Source: Pogonophryne albipinna
Taxonomy: Eukaryota > Chordata > Actinopteri > Perciformes > Artedidraconidae
Length of the DNA stretch: 64,000 nucleotides
Direction: 5' to 3'
Assembly: GCA_028583405.1 (NCBI GenBank)
Contig: JAPTMU010000109.1
Location: 337,653-401,652, forward strand
A model generated the notes under the pieces. It ran no database searches, had not been told where the DNA came from, and saw nothing but the letters and a program-made list of their open reading frames with translations. How positions within the stretch are numbered: position 1 is the first letter of the stretch; each line of letters opens with the position of its first letter. Shown one piece after another: positions 20,238-34,500 of this stretch. Made by a program: the position numbers and the translations under genes.

Positions 20238-23200
20238 CTACACAGAGAAAAATACATTCATTCAGACATGAGTCAATAAATACTAATAAATAAATACAGA
20301 AATATTTATATAAAGATAAAGATAATAGAGATAATAGTTAATGAAGATGATAAATAAAGATATTAAAGATAATGAATAATACAGATTGTGACTACCCGAT
20401 CTGCATCCCAACCCGATCTGCATCCCAACCGGATCTACATCCCAACCCGATCTACATCCCTGCCGATCTGCATCCCAATCGGATCTACATCCCTGCCCGA
20501 TCTGCATCCCAACCGGATCTGCATCCCAACCGGATCTACATCCCTGCCCGATCTGCATCCCTGCACGATTTGCATCCCAACCGGATTTGCATCCCAACCG
20601 GATCTACATCCCAACCGGATCTGCATCCCAACCGGATCTGCATCCCAACCCGATCTGCATCCCAACCCGATCTGCATCCCAACCCGATCTGCATCCCTGC
20701 CCGATCTGCATCCCAACCCGATCTGCATCGCAGCCCGATCTGCATCCCAACCCGATCTGCATCCCAACCGGATCTACATCTCAACCCGATCTACATCCCT
20801 GCCGATCTGCATCCCAACTGGATCTACATCCCTGCCCGATCTGCATCCCAACCGGATCTGCATCCCAACCGGATCTACATCCCTGCCCGATCTGCATCCC
20901 TGCACGATTTTCATCCCAACCGGATTTGCATCCCAACCGGATCTACATCCCAACCCGATCTGCATCCCAACCCGATCTGCATCCCAACCCGATCTACATC
21001 CCAACCCGATCTGCATCCCAACCGGATCTACATCCCTGCCCGATTTGCATCCCAACCGGATTTGCATCCCAACCGGATTTGCATCCCAACCCGATCTGCA
21101 TCCCAACCCGATCTGCATCCCTGCCCGATCTGCATCCCAACCCGATCTTTATCCCAGCCCGATCTTTATCCCAACCCGATCTGCATCCCAACCCGACTAC
21201 CTGCAGATCGGGTTGGGATGCAGATAACAGATAATAAAGATGATAATAATAAAGACCTCTCTCTGCAGCTTCCTCTTCTCGACCTTCAACTCGTCTTCGA
21301 TCTTTTCTGCGTTTTCTGACGCCCCCTTGTACCTGGACACCTGTCCGTCCAGACGGATCACCTGACAGGAGACACAGTTAGATCACCTGAAGATAACCCC
21401 TGTCCTGAAGTCTTTTATTGTGTTAACAGGAAGTACATTTTGCTCCAGAGTGGTCACTTCCTGTTCAGACTTCACCAGCTTGAACTTCAGGTCGCTGATC
21501 TGCCGGTTGGCGTCTCCTGAGGAACACAGAAACACACCTTTCATCAGAAAGCTCCTTCAAATCAAAGAGAAGAAGAAGAAGAAGAAGAAGAAGAAGAAGA
21601 AGAAGAAGAAGAAGAAGAAGGGGAGGTTCTCACTCTGGAGGTCCAGCAGGTGAGGGTCCAGCCCGTTCTGCAGACCCTCAGAACCAGAACCGCTCCTCTG
21701 GTCCAGCTCAGACTTCAACAGACGCACCTGAACACAACACACACCTCATTAATAACACACACCTGAACACAACACACACCTCATCAATAACACACACCTG
21801 AACACAACACACACCTGAACACAACACACACCTGATGGATAATGATTATTACGTTTAAATAGGAGCATCACCTGATCCTGTAAGCTCTCTCGTTCCTCGA
21901 ACAGTTTCTTTAGACGAAGTTCTGAAACACAAAACAAACTCTTAGTATCTGTCACTGAAAACCAAAGAAAACCAATAAATGCAGCTTCAACATTCTTTAA
22001 AGTGGACCATCGTGCTATATTGGAACATATATGGGGCCAGACCTACAAAACATGTCTGTGAAGGTCCCAAACAGATCACCCGTTGCAGCCACGCCTCATG
22101 CTCAAACCCCTCTTTTGAAGCCCTGATAGAGAAACAAGGATCTTGGGTCCTTAGCTTGAAATAAATAAAGAAGAGGAGGCAGAGCTAATGCCTGATCAGA
22201 ATTCTCCCGGAGATAAAGTAAAATTCTGCTGTGAGAAAACGCCATCCTGTTCTAAACCAGATCAAGGATTATCTCTGAAACAGTATGGAGCTCAAATGCT
22301 TTTTCTCTTGCAGGTTTATCACAAGGTGAGTTCTTTTTTTTATTTCCTGCTTTTTAAACACATGTGCTCTCCAGTACAGGTTAGCTCTGAGTGTTAGCGA
22401 GGCTTGCTAATGTAAACAAAGACGTCCAAAACACGTCAGGCATTGTTTCTGATAGCAACTCTCTGTGGGTCCGCTGCCGATTTGACGCCAGATCGGATGG
22501 AATCTGTATCCGCTCGTTGTTCACCCGTTTTTAAAAGATTTGGGTACGGAGGAAAAGAGAGGGTTTTATTTTCTGACGCTGCGTGAGTTCCCCGACGCAC
22601 CGGGGACACACCGGGGACACACCGGAGACACACCGGGGACACATATGCATGTATAAAAGACATCACAAAGTGCATTTTGCATGATAGGTCCCCTTTAAAT
22701 ATAGTGGCACGAGAGCAGAGCCCTGAGGAACCCCACATTTTATTATTATGAATAAATCTGGCCAGTTGTGGTAAAAAAAAATAAAAAATATTACACTCAG
22801 TTGTTAACCGATAAGATGATTTATTATCAACATTTAAATACGTTTATTTGTTGGCTTTTAATGCATTTCTAACCGTATGAATAATTCCATATATTGTATT
22901 TATTAAGAGACGTAGCAGCAGACGTTATAAAGGAAATAAAGAGTTTTAGACGAGCCACGAAGAGATTAGCTGATTCTTTATTGAAAGAGTTTAAGAAATG
23001 CCATTTAGAACTTTAGCACACCTGACAACTCGTGAATTAAAACAGACCACAGAGTTCAGTGTTATCATCGTGGTCAACTGGTTTCAAGTCAGGAAAGTTA
23101 ACTGAACACATCTTAGTTCACCTTTTTCATCCCCCAACCACAACCATTTCTCAATAGTTCATCAAATGACCACAGAGGGACGGGATAGTCGCCGAGTTCT

Positions 23201-25970
23201 CCCTGAACACCAGTGAGGAGTAGCATATCTCAATAAGCTGTAGTTGTGTGGAAATGATCGGTTACAGAAAGAACAGGGTCAACGGTCCATTATCGCAAAA
23301 CAAAAGTGATCCGATTTTCCCCAAATTGTGCAAAACCAGGATTAAATTTCTTCTATAAAACATTTCCTCTGAACTCCCGGCTAATTCAACTTTATTCAAA
23401 TAACGACAGAACTTTATTTTTAGTTTGTTGATTCCTTCACGCCACCGGACCAAATCCTTCTACATCATTCTCATCCTCTCCTCGTCCACCTCCTCACAGC
23501 TGTCCAGGCCTCGGTCCTCCTGGTTCTCCTGGTCCTCCTGGTCCCCCTGGTCCTCCTGGTCCCCCTGGTTCTCCTGATCCTCCTGGTTCTCCTGATCCTC
23601 CTGGTTCTCCTGATCCTCCTGGTTCTCCTGATTCTCCTGGTTCTCCTGGTGCTCCTGATTCTCCTGGTGCTCCTGATCCTCCTGGTGCTCCTGATCCTCC
23701 TGGTGCTCCCGGTGCTCCTCGGACTCTGTGTTTATCATCTTGTTCAGTTCCTCCACCCTCCCGTCCTGCAGGCTCATCAGCAGCAGCTCCGGCAGAACCA
23801 TCACTCTGATCTCCTCAGCTGTGATCTCTAAGAACCTCCTGAAGGAGTTCACAGATCCAGAGGAGAACGCCTTGGGCTTCTTAGCCTCCACCACTTCCTC
23901 CGGTTCGCTGAAGAACAACTGGATGAAGACGGACTCCTCGGACAAGCTGTGCTTCACCTCCTCAGCGTGGACTACAGAGATCCTCAGAGGTGTGACGTCT
24001 GGAAAGGACTCGGAGACGTCCGGTGTGAAAGAAGAAACGCTGGCTTTACTTCCTGAGGTGTTCCGAGGGGAATCTTGGTCAGGATGATCCTGGTCATCTT
24101 TACAGACCTTCTTTGAGTCCACAGAGGCTTCAGGAGGACCCTCCAACCCTCCGCAGTCTTTCAAAACCCTTGTGAGTCCAGCAGCACCTTCTTTTGTTTC
24201 ACTTCCTCCGGTTGGTTCTTGCTCCATTGCCTCGAGCTGCTCTGACAAGTTTTCCGCGACGATCTTCACCGTCTCTTCGAAATCTGAAATCCACCTGTCG
24301 AGAGACTCTGGGACTTCTGGGAAAATCCTGGAGATTTCAGCTGCAAAGCCGGGATTTTGCTCAAGGAAAGAGCTCAGCATGCTGTGGATCATGTTCTCCA
24401 GACAGCTCCAGTCCCTCCATATCTGGGAGGAAGGCTTCGGACTCTCAGAGGACTTGTCTTGAGCTTCTTTACCTTCTTCATTAACCCCCCTGTCTTCTGG
24501 TTTCTCAGGTGTACCAGACTTCCCCCCAGCGGTCACCTCCTCCGCTGGTGGAAACGCATCAAGATCTGAAAGGTGACTTTCAAATCCTTGATCTATGGAC
24601 ACACCAGAGCACATTAAATCCCCCCTAAGGGCTTTTTGTTTGTTGGGGGTACTTCCCAAACTCCCTGAATGTTGTCTTTGGTGAACAGGACTTAGAGAAG
24701 TTAATACCAACTCTTCTCCTGCTATAAGATCTGTGAGAACTTCAGTATCTTCTAAACGTGGTCCGTCACCTCCAGTCTCAGCCCATTCATTTTCTCTGCA
24801 CCGGTCCACAGATGTCGGAGTACAGAACTCTTTTATTTTATATTCTTCTGAACCAAACTCTTCTCTATCAGGTTCTCCTTCCTGTTCTGAACATCTTACA
24901 TCCTGGTACTTGTTCTCATCGTTCTTTTTCGGCCGGGGAACACGATCGACAACAGACGATTGGTTTGGAGCAAATTCTCGGTCTGAAGATGGGTAACCCG
25001 TCACGGGTTGGTTTTGTTTCTGCTGAACGGTTGTGAGGATCGAACCTGTTGAGGACTTGTCAACTTCTTCAGTTGAAGCTATGCTAACAGACAGCTGACT
25101 TCCTCCCACCTCACTTTGGATAGATTTACAGATGTCATGGTCAAAGGAGCGCTCCATTTCCAGCATAAGGATGTCTCGGTTTGAGGGTTCGGTTCTGCTT
25201 TCAAAGGTCGACTCTTCTTCAACACATCGGGTCTTTCCTAACACCAGATCTCCGTCCTGAATCTTCTCAGTCTTTATTTCCTCAGTTCTGTCTCCGTCCT
25301 CTTCATCAAAACCCTTCCTATGGACGCTGTCCAGAGACCGGGAGCGGTTGTTAATCTGTCTCCGGTTGGACGTTGTGTCGTTTCTTTCTCCTGGTTCTCG
25401 GTCTCTCCCTGAAACACCATGAAGAAGACATTGGAGGACCAAGCAGAGCAGAGGGTTAGAGACGGACACTTAAAGGGAAAAGAGGTCGGGAATTAGCCCG
25501 GACCGACGAGAGGTCTTGATTCCAGAAGTATTCAAACTCTTCTGGACGATGCTGGATTATAAACCATCGTGGAATCAAAGGGTTCAGAGGCATGCGTGGG
25601 TTAGGGAACATTCAAATAACACGGTTTCATTAGTTTTTACCCAGCATGCTCTCTCTGCCACCATGTGACGGCTCCTCAGCCAATCGGGAGGCAGAATCTG
25701 CGGTGACATCATCCTCCTGTCCCGTCTCCCCATTGATTGGGAGCTCCGGAGAGACGACCACTCCGTGTTCCTGTTGGGGAGGAAATCATCAGTTAGTCAG
25801 TCAGCTGCAGCCAATCAGAGGCCGGCTCTCCGACATCACACAGTGACATCACACAGTGACATCACCTTCAGTAAATCTCGCTGTCGGACGACTTCGTCTC
25901 TGAGGCGGTCGCGTTCGATACGAACGATGTCGGAGATTTCTATCTGTCTTTCTAACGCCTGAGAGAGGAG

Positions 25971-26002
<32 letters not shown>

Positions 26003-28493
26003 GGGCAAAGAGGAGGAGGAGGAGGAGGAGGAGGAGGAGGAGGAGGAGTCATGCAGTCAGGAGGTAAACAGAGGAAACAGAAATATTAGTTCATGTCAAT
26101 AAAGAGCAGGACAGGAAAGTTAAACAGGAAGTTATAGAGATGGAGACTTTAAATGATATCCCTTCAAAATAAAAGCCCTGCATCATAGCTACTGCTTTTG
26201 CAAAATAACATTATTCAGACTCAGCTCTCTGAACTAAAGCTTCTTTTAAATGTTGATAAAACCAAGGTAATGCTCTTTTCTAAAGTTAAAAAGACACCAG
26301 AGCCTGTTTTAGATATTGTAACTACGCAAGGAATAAAACTTGAAGTGGTTACCTGTTATAAATACCTTGGTATCTGGCTTGATGATTGTCTCACTTTTAA
26401 ACTTCATGTCAATAACCTGCTTAAAAAGCTGAGGGTTAGGCTAGGTTTCTTCTACAGGAACAAGTCCTGTTTCTCGCTTGAGGCCAGGAAAAGGCTCTGT
26501 GACCTTTTGACCTGTGCTGGACTATGGTGATCTGATGTATATGAATGCACCTGCCCATTACCTGATCAAGTTAGATGCTGCGTATCACAGCGCACTAAGA
26601 TTTGTGACAAACTGTAAAGCACTGACTCATCACTGTACCCTGTATGCAAGGGCTGGTTTGCCTTCACTTACTGTACGGAGGCTCAGTCACTGGTACATTT
26701 TTATATACAAAGCCATGTTAGGGAAACTTCCATCTTATATCTGCTCCCTGATCTCACGGAGAATTGTAATTGGCTACTGCCTGAGATCGCATGCTGTGGT
26801 TTTATTAAATGAGCCAACTGCTAGGACTGTCTCAGGGAAGACAGCTGTTAGATGCGCAGCTCCTCTGTCTTGGAATAGTCTGCAAATGAAATGGAAACTG
26901 AACAATCTGGTGCCACTAAATGTTTTTAAAGCTCGGTTGGATGCTACTCAATCGGAAGCTGTTGGTACCTGTTTATGTGGATAATGATGTAAATGATGCT
27001 GTAAGATGTCCTTTTGTTGTTCTGGTATGTTGTTATGTTTCATGTGGAACTACTTGAGCAGCTCTCCCTTGAAAAAGAGATCAATGATCTCAGTGGGATT
27101 CATCTGTATAAATAAAGGTTTGAAATGAAATGGAATTGTTCCTGATGGAAGAGTTTGTCTCACATGATGCGTTCAAGGCGGGGCTCTCGACAATTTTTTT
27201 TCACCATCCTCCTGGAACCGTCCCGAAATTAAAATATTAGTTGTTCTACATTATCATTAGTTAAAATCATTCAAAGTGACCTTTAACATAAAACATCATT
27301 AGATCAGAAACAAAGGCCAAATATATTCAAACAAACACACAAACGAGAAAATGACTCTAACCCCCTGGCACACAGACGAGAGAGAGATCTCGTCTGGATT
27401 GGAAAGATCGAAAATACATCACAGACGATGTTGCAGTCTTTTTGCGTATTAGAAACGGAGTTGGCGAAACTAAAACTGCGATATAATGTGTATGTAGCAA
27501 TAATACAAACGACATATGTTTTAAATGTCTCCAGTACCGATAAAAAGTCCGATACCGTCGGAGCTTAACGTTACCACGGTCTTTAATAATTCTGGCCCGG
27601 GGTCTGTTTAATCCCTACATGGGGAGAGGCTCAGGACTGACCGGTGGAGGGTCTCAGCCTCATAGGGGTGAAGAGGAGTGAGTAGATAAAGAGGCCGGCG
27701 CTCCAGGGTCTGGAATACACACACTCAGTAGGACATCACTCAACCCGCGAAATACACACACTCAGTAGGACATCACTCAACCCGCGAAATACACACACTC
27801 AGTAGGACATCACTCAACCCGCGAAATACACACACTCAGTAGGACATCACTCAACCCGCGAAATACACACACTCAGTAGGACATCACTCAACCCGCGAAA
27901 TACACACACTCAGTAGGACATCACTCAACCCGCGAAATACACACACTCAGTAGGACATCACTCAACCCGCGAAATACACACACTCAGTAGGACATCACTC
28001 AACCCGCGAAATACACACACTCAGTAGGACATCACTCAACCCGCGAAATACACACACTCAGTAGGACATCACTCAACCCGCGAAATACACACACTCAGTA
28101 GGACATCACTCAACCCGCGAAATACACACACTCAGTAGGACATCACTCAACCCGCGAAATACACACACTCAGTAGGACATCACTCAACCCGCGAAATGCA
28201 CACACTCAGTAGGACATCACTCAACCCGCGAAATGCACACACTCCGTAGGACATCACTCAACCCACGAAATACACACACTCCGTAGGACATCACTCAACC
28301 CGCGAAATACACACACTCAGTAGGACATCACTCAACCCGCGAAATGCACACACTCAGTAGGACATCACTCAACCCGCGAAATGCACACACTCAGTAGGAC
28401 ATCACTCAACCCGCAAAATGCACACACTCAGTAGGACATAGCTAGACCCGCGAATTTGCGGACCAGGAATTTGCGGGTACAGCTGTAGCTACG

Positions 28494-28535
<42 letters not shown>

Positions 28536-31500
28536 TTCGCGGGTTGCTAAATGTTTTGTGTGTTTGTTGACAAGGAGGTTTAATAACTGTGTGCTACACA
28601 AAACGTGCAGTCAGTTTCATTTTCATCGCCGTTCGTAGTTAGCAGGGTATTTTTATTTTAACTCTCGTCCCAAAATGGTTTTTTATCCCCCCCGACACGA
28701 CGGGACTTCAGCTCGAGCCCCGGTTCAAGAGCTCGAGCTGAAGTCCCGTCGTCCTTCAGCTCGAGCCCCGGTTCAAGAGCTCGAGCTGAAGTCCCGTCGT
28801 CCTTCAGCTCGAGCCCCGGTTCAAGGGCTCGAGCTGAAGTCCCGTCATCCTTCAGCTCGAGCCCCGGTTCAAGGGCTCGAGCTGAAGTCCCGTCGTCCTT
28901 CAGCTCGAGCCCCGGTTCAAGGGCTCGAGCTGAAGTCCCGTCGTCCTTCAGCTCGAGCCCCGGTTCAAGGGCTCGAGCTGAAGTCCCGTCGTCCTTCAGC
29001 TCGAGCCCCGGTTCAAGAGCTCGAGCTGAAGTCCCGTCGTCCTTCAGCTCGAGCCCTGGTTCAAGGGCTGAAGGTTACAATCTGAGGATCTCTTTCTTTT
29101 TAGGATAAGATTTAAAAAACTGTTTTCTTCTTCTGTGGTGTTTTAAACGCGTACCGATATCTTCTGGTCTTTCCACTGCAGCACCTCCTGCAGGTCAGAA
29201 ACCTCCTTGCTGTCAGAGCTGCTCCTCAAACGCAACTCTGACACCTCCTGAGAGGAAGAGGAGGAGGAGGAGGAGGAGGAGGAGGAGGAGGAGGAGGAGG
29301 AGGAGGAGGAGGAGGAGGAAGGTAAAGAGATAGTGAATGTTAGTCTCAGAATCAGGTTATTTACTCAGTGAGTAAAGACACAGGAAGTGAGAAGAGTCTC
29401 TGTTTCTCATCTCTATCTGAACGTGATATACGATAGTGTGATAGATAGTGTGATAGATAGTGTGATAGATAGTGTGATAGATAGTGTGATGGATAGTGTG
29501 ATAGATAGTGTGATGATAGTGTGATAGATAGTGTGATGGATAGTGTGATAGATAGTGTGATGGATAGTGTGATAGTTAGTGTGATAGATAATGTGATGGA
29601 TAGTGTGATAGATAGTGTGATAGTGTGATGGATAGTGTGATGGATAGTGTGATAGATAGTGTGATAGATAGTGTGATAGATAATGTGATAGATAGTGTGA
29701 TGGATAGTGTGATAGATAGTGTGATGGATAGTGTGATAGATAGTGTGATGATAGTGTGATAGATAGTGTGATGGATAGTGTGATAGATAGTGTGATGGAT
29801 AGTGTGATAGTGTGATAGATAGTGTGATAGATAGTGTGATAGTGTGATGGATAGTGTGATGGATAGTGTGATAGATAGTGTGATAGATAATGTGATAGAT
29901 AGTGTGATGGATAGTGTGATGGATAGTGTGATAGTGTGATGGATAGTGTGATAGATAGTGTGATAGATAATGTGATGGATAGTGTGATAGATAGTGTGAT
30001 AGTGTGATGGATAGTGTGATGGATAGTGTGATAGATAATGTGATAGATAGTGTGATGGATAGTGTGATAGATAGTGTGATGGATAGTGTGATAGATAGTG
30101 TGATGATAGTGTGATAGATAGTGTGATGGATAGTGTGATAGATAGTGTGATGGATAGTGTGATAGTGTGATAGATAGTGTGATAGATAGTGTGATAGATA
30201 GTGTGATAGATAATGTGATAGATAATGTGATAGATAGTGTGATGGATAGTGTGATGGATAGTGTGATAGATAGTGTGATAGTGTGATGGATAGTGTGATA
30301 GATAGTGTGATGGATAGTGTGATAGATAGTGTGATGGATAGTGTGATAGATAATGTGATAGATAGTGTGATGGATAGTGTGATAGTGTGATGGATAGTGT
30401 GATGGATAGTGTGATAGATAGTGTGATAGATAGTGTGATAGTGTGATGGATAGTGTGATAGATAGTGTGATAGATAGTGTGATAGTGTGATAGTGTGATG
30501 GATAGTGTGATGGATAGTGTGATAGATAGTGTGATAGATAATGTGATAGATAATGTGATAGATAGTGTGATAGATAGTGTGATGGATAGTGTGATAGATA
30601 GTGTGATAGATAGTGTGATGGATAGTGTGATAGATAGTGTGATGGATAGTGTGATAGATAGTGTGATAGATAGTGTGATGGATAGTGTGATGGATAATGT
30701 GATAGATAATGTGATAGATAGTGTGATAGATAATGTGATAGATAGTGTGATAGATAGTGTGATAGATAGTGTGATGGATAGTGTGATGGATAGTGTGATG
30801 GATAGTGTGATAGATAATGTGATAGATAGTGTGATAGATAGTGTGATGGATAATGTGATAGATAATGTGATAGATAGTGTGATAGATAATGTGATAGATA
30901 GTGTGATGGATAGTGTGATGGATAGTGTGATGGTGTGATAGATAGTGTGATAGATAGTGTGATAGATAGTGTGATAGTGTGATGGATAGTGTGATGGATA
31001 GTGTGATAGATAGTGTGATAGATAGTGTGATAGTGTGATGGATAGTGTGATAGTGTGATGGATAGTGTGATAGATAGTGTGATAGATAGTGTGATAGTGT
31101 GATGGATAGTGTGATGGATAGTGTGATAGATAGTGTGATGGATAGTGTGATAGATAGTGTGATGGATAGTGTGATAGATAGTGTGATAGATAGTGTGATG
31201 GATAGTGTGATAGATAGTGTGATAGATAGTGTGATGGATAGTGTGATAGATAGTGTGATGGATAGTGTGATGGGTAGATAGTGTGATAGATAGTGTGATA
31301 GATAGATAGTGTGATAGATAGTGTGATGGATAGTGTGATAGATAGTGTGATGGATAGTGTGATGGATAGTGTGATAGATAGATAGTGTGATAGATAGTGT
31401 GATGGATAGTGTGATAGATAGATAGTGTGATAGATAGTGTGATGGATAGTGTGATGGATAGTGTGATGGATAGATAGTGTGATAGATAGTGTGATAGATA

Positions 31501-34500
31501 GATAGTGTGATAGATAGTGTGATGGATAGTGTGATAGATAGTGTGATAGATAGTGTGATAGATAGATAGTGTGATAGATAGTGTGATGGATAGTGTGATG
31601 GATAGTGTGATGGATAGTGTGATAGATAGATAGTGTGATGGATAGTGTGATGGATAGTGTGATAGATAGTGTGATAGATAGTGTGATGGATAGTGTGATA
31701 GATAGTGTGATAGATAGTGTGATAGATAGTGTGATGGATAGTGTGATGGATAGTGTGATAGTGTGATAGATAATGTGATAGATAATGTGATAGATAGTGT
31801 GATAGATAGTGTGATGGATAGTGTGATGGATAGTGTGATGGATAGTGTGATGGATAGTGTGATGGATAGTGTGATGGATAGTGTGATAGTGTGATGGATA
31901 GTGTGATGGATAGTGTGATAGATAGTGTGATAGATAGTGTGATGGATAGTGTGATAGTGTGATGGATAGTGTGATGGATAGTGTGATAGATAGTGTGATA
32001 GATAGTGTGATAGATAGTGTGATAGATAATGTGATAGATAGTGTGATAGATAGTGTGATGGATAGTGTGATAGATAGTGTGATAGTGTGATGGATAGTGT
32101 GATAGATAGTGTGATGGATAGTGTGATGGATAGTGTGATAGATAATGTGATAGATAGTGTGATGGATAGTGTGATAGTGTGATGGATAGTGTGATATAGT
32201 GATAGATAGTGTGATAGATAGTGTGATAGTGTGATGGATAGTGTGATAGATAGTGTGATAGATAGTGTGATAGTGTGATGGATAGTGTGATGGATAGTGT
32301 GATGGATAGTGTGATAGATAGTGTGATAGATAATGTGATGGATAGTGTGATGGATAGTGTGATAGATAATGTGATAGATAGTGTGATAGATAGTGTGATA
32401 GATAGTGTGATAGTGTGATGGATAGTGTGATAGATAGTGTGATAGATAGTGTGATGGATAGTGTGATAGATAATGTGATAGATAGTGTGATAGATAGTGT
32501 GATAGATAATGTGATAGATAGTGTGATAGATAGTGTGATGGATAGTGTGATAGATAGTGTGATAGATAGTGTGATGGATAGTGTGATAGATAGATAGTGT
32601 GATAGATAGTGTGATGGATAGTGTGATGGATAGTGTGATGGATAGTGTGATGGATAGATAGTGTGATAGATAGTGTGATAGATAGATAGTGTGATAGATA
32701 GTGTGATGGAGAGTGTGATGGAGAGTGTGATGGATAGTGTGATGGATAGTGTGATGGATAGTGTGATAGATAGATAGTGTGATTGATAGTGTGATGGATA
32801 GTGTGATGGATAGTGTGATGGATAGTGTGATAGATAGTGTGATAGATAGTGTGATAGATAGATAGTGTGATAGATAGTGTGATGGATAGTGTGATGGATA
32901 GTGTGATGGATAGATAGTGTGATAGATAGATAGTGTGATAGATAGTGTGATGGATAGTGTGATAGATAGTGTGATGGATAGTGTGATGGATAGTGTGATG
33001 GATAGATAGTGTGATAGATAGTGTGATAGATAGATAGTGTGATAGATAGTGTGATGGATAGTGTGATAGATAGTGTGATAGATAGTGTGATGGATAGTGT
33101 GATGGATAGTGTGATGGATAGTGTGATGGATAGTGTGATAGATAGATAGTGTGATAGATAGTGTGATGGATAGTGTGATGGATAGTGTGATGGATAGATA
33201 GTGTGATAGATAGTGTGATAGATAGATAGTGTGATAGATAGTGTGATGGATAGTGTGATAGATAGTGTGATAGATAGTGTGATGGATAGTGTGATGGATA
33301 GTGTGATGGATAGATAGTGTGATGGATAGATAGTGTGATAGATAGTGTGATAGATAGATAGTGTGATGGATAGTGTGATGGATAGTGTGATGGATAGTGT
33401 GATAGATAGATAGTGTGATGGATAGTGTGATGGATAGTGTGATAGATAGTGTGATGGATAGTGTGATAGATAATGTGATAGATAGTGTGATGGATAGTGT
33501 GATAGTGTGATGGATAGTGTGATGGATAGTGTGATAGATAGTGTGATAGATAGTGTGATAGTGTGATGGATAGTGTGATAGATAGTGTGATAGATAGTGT
33601 GATAGATAGTGTGATAGTGTGATGGATAGTGTGATGGATAGTGTGATGGATAGTGTGATAGATAGTGTGATAGATAATGTGATGGATAGTGTGATGGATA
33701 GTGTGATAGATAGTGTGATAGATAGTGTGATGGATAGTGTGATAGATAGTGTGATAGATAGTGTGATAGATAGTGTGATAGTGTGATGGATAGTGTGATG
33801 GATAGTGTGATAGTGTGATGGATAGTGTGATAGATAGTGTGATGGATAGTGTGATGGATAGTGTGATGGTGTGATAGATAGTGTGATAGATAGTGTGATA
33901 GATAGTGTGATAGTGTGATGGATAGTGTGATAGATAGTGTGATAGATAGTGTGATGGATAGTGTGATGGATAGTGTGATAGTGTGATGGATAGTGTGATA
34001 GATAGTGTGATAGATAGTGTGATAGTGTGATGGATAGTGTGATGGATAGTGTGATAGATAGTGTGATGGATAGTGTGATAGATAGTGTGATGGATAGTGT
34101 GATAGATAGTGTGATAGATAGTGTGATGGATAGTGTGATAGATAGTGTGATGGATAGTGTGATAGATAGTGTGATAGATAGATAGTGTGATAGATAGTGT
34201 GATGGATAGTGTGATAGATAGTGTGATGGATAGTGTGATGGATAGTGTGATGGATAGTGTGATAGATAGATAGTGTGATAGATAGTGTGATGGATAGTGT
34301 GATAGATAGATAGTGTGATAGATAGTGTGATGGATAGTGTGATGGATAGTGTGATGGATAGATAGTGTGATAGATAGTGTGATAGATAGATAGTGTGATA
34401 GATAGTGTGATGGATAGTGTGATAGATAGTGTGATGGATAGTGTGATAGATAGTGTGATAGATAGTGTGATAGATAGATAGTGTGATAGATAGTGTGATG

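Noticed and set aside
20372..21319. Plus-strand 315-codon frame ([11 protein letters not shown])
   Set aside because: 17-bp minisatellite inside an intron of a minus-strand gene; three frames are open at once.
23520..23712. Collagen-like Gly-Pro-Pro reading on the plus strand
   Set aside because: It is the antisense of the EDQ/ENQ repeat in the lrrfip1 long exon; no collagen exon structure or splice sites.
25409..25469. ATG at 25469 with a hydrophobic start resembling a signal peptide
   Set aside because: It lies upstream of a good acceptor (TTTCAG at 25409) whose phase matches the previous lrrfip1 exon; the stretch is intron read-through.
27717..28440. CRISPR array
   Set aside because: The regular 37-bp period has no unique spacers; units are head to tail, no cas genes, and the host is a vertebrate.
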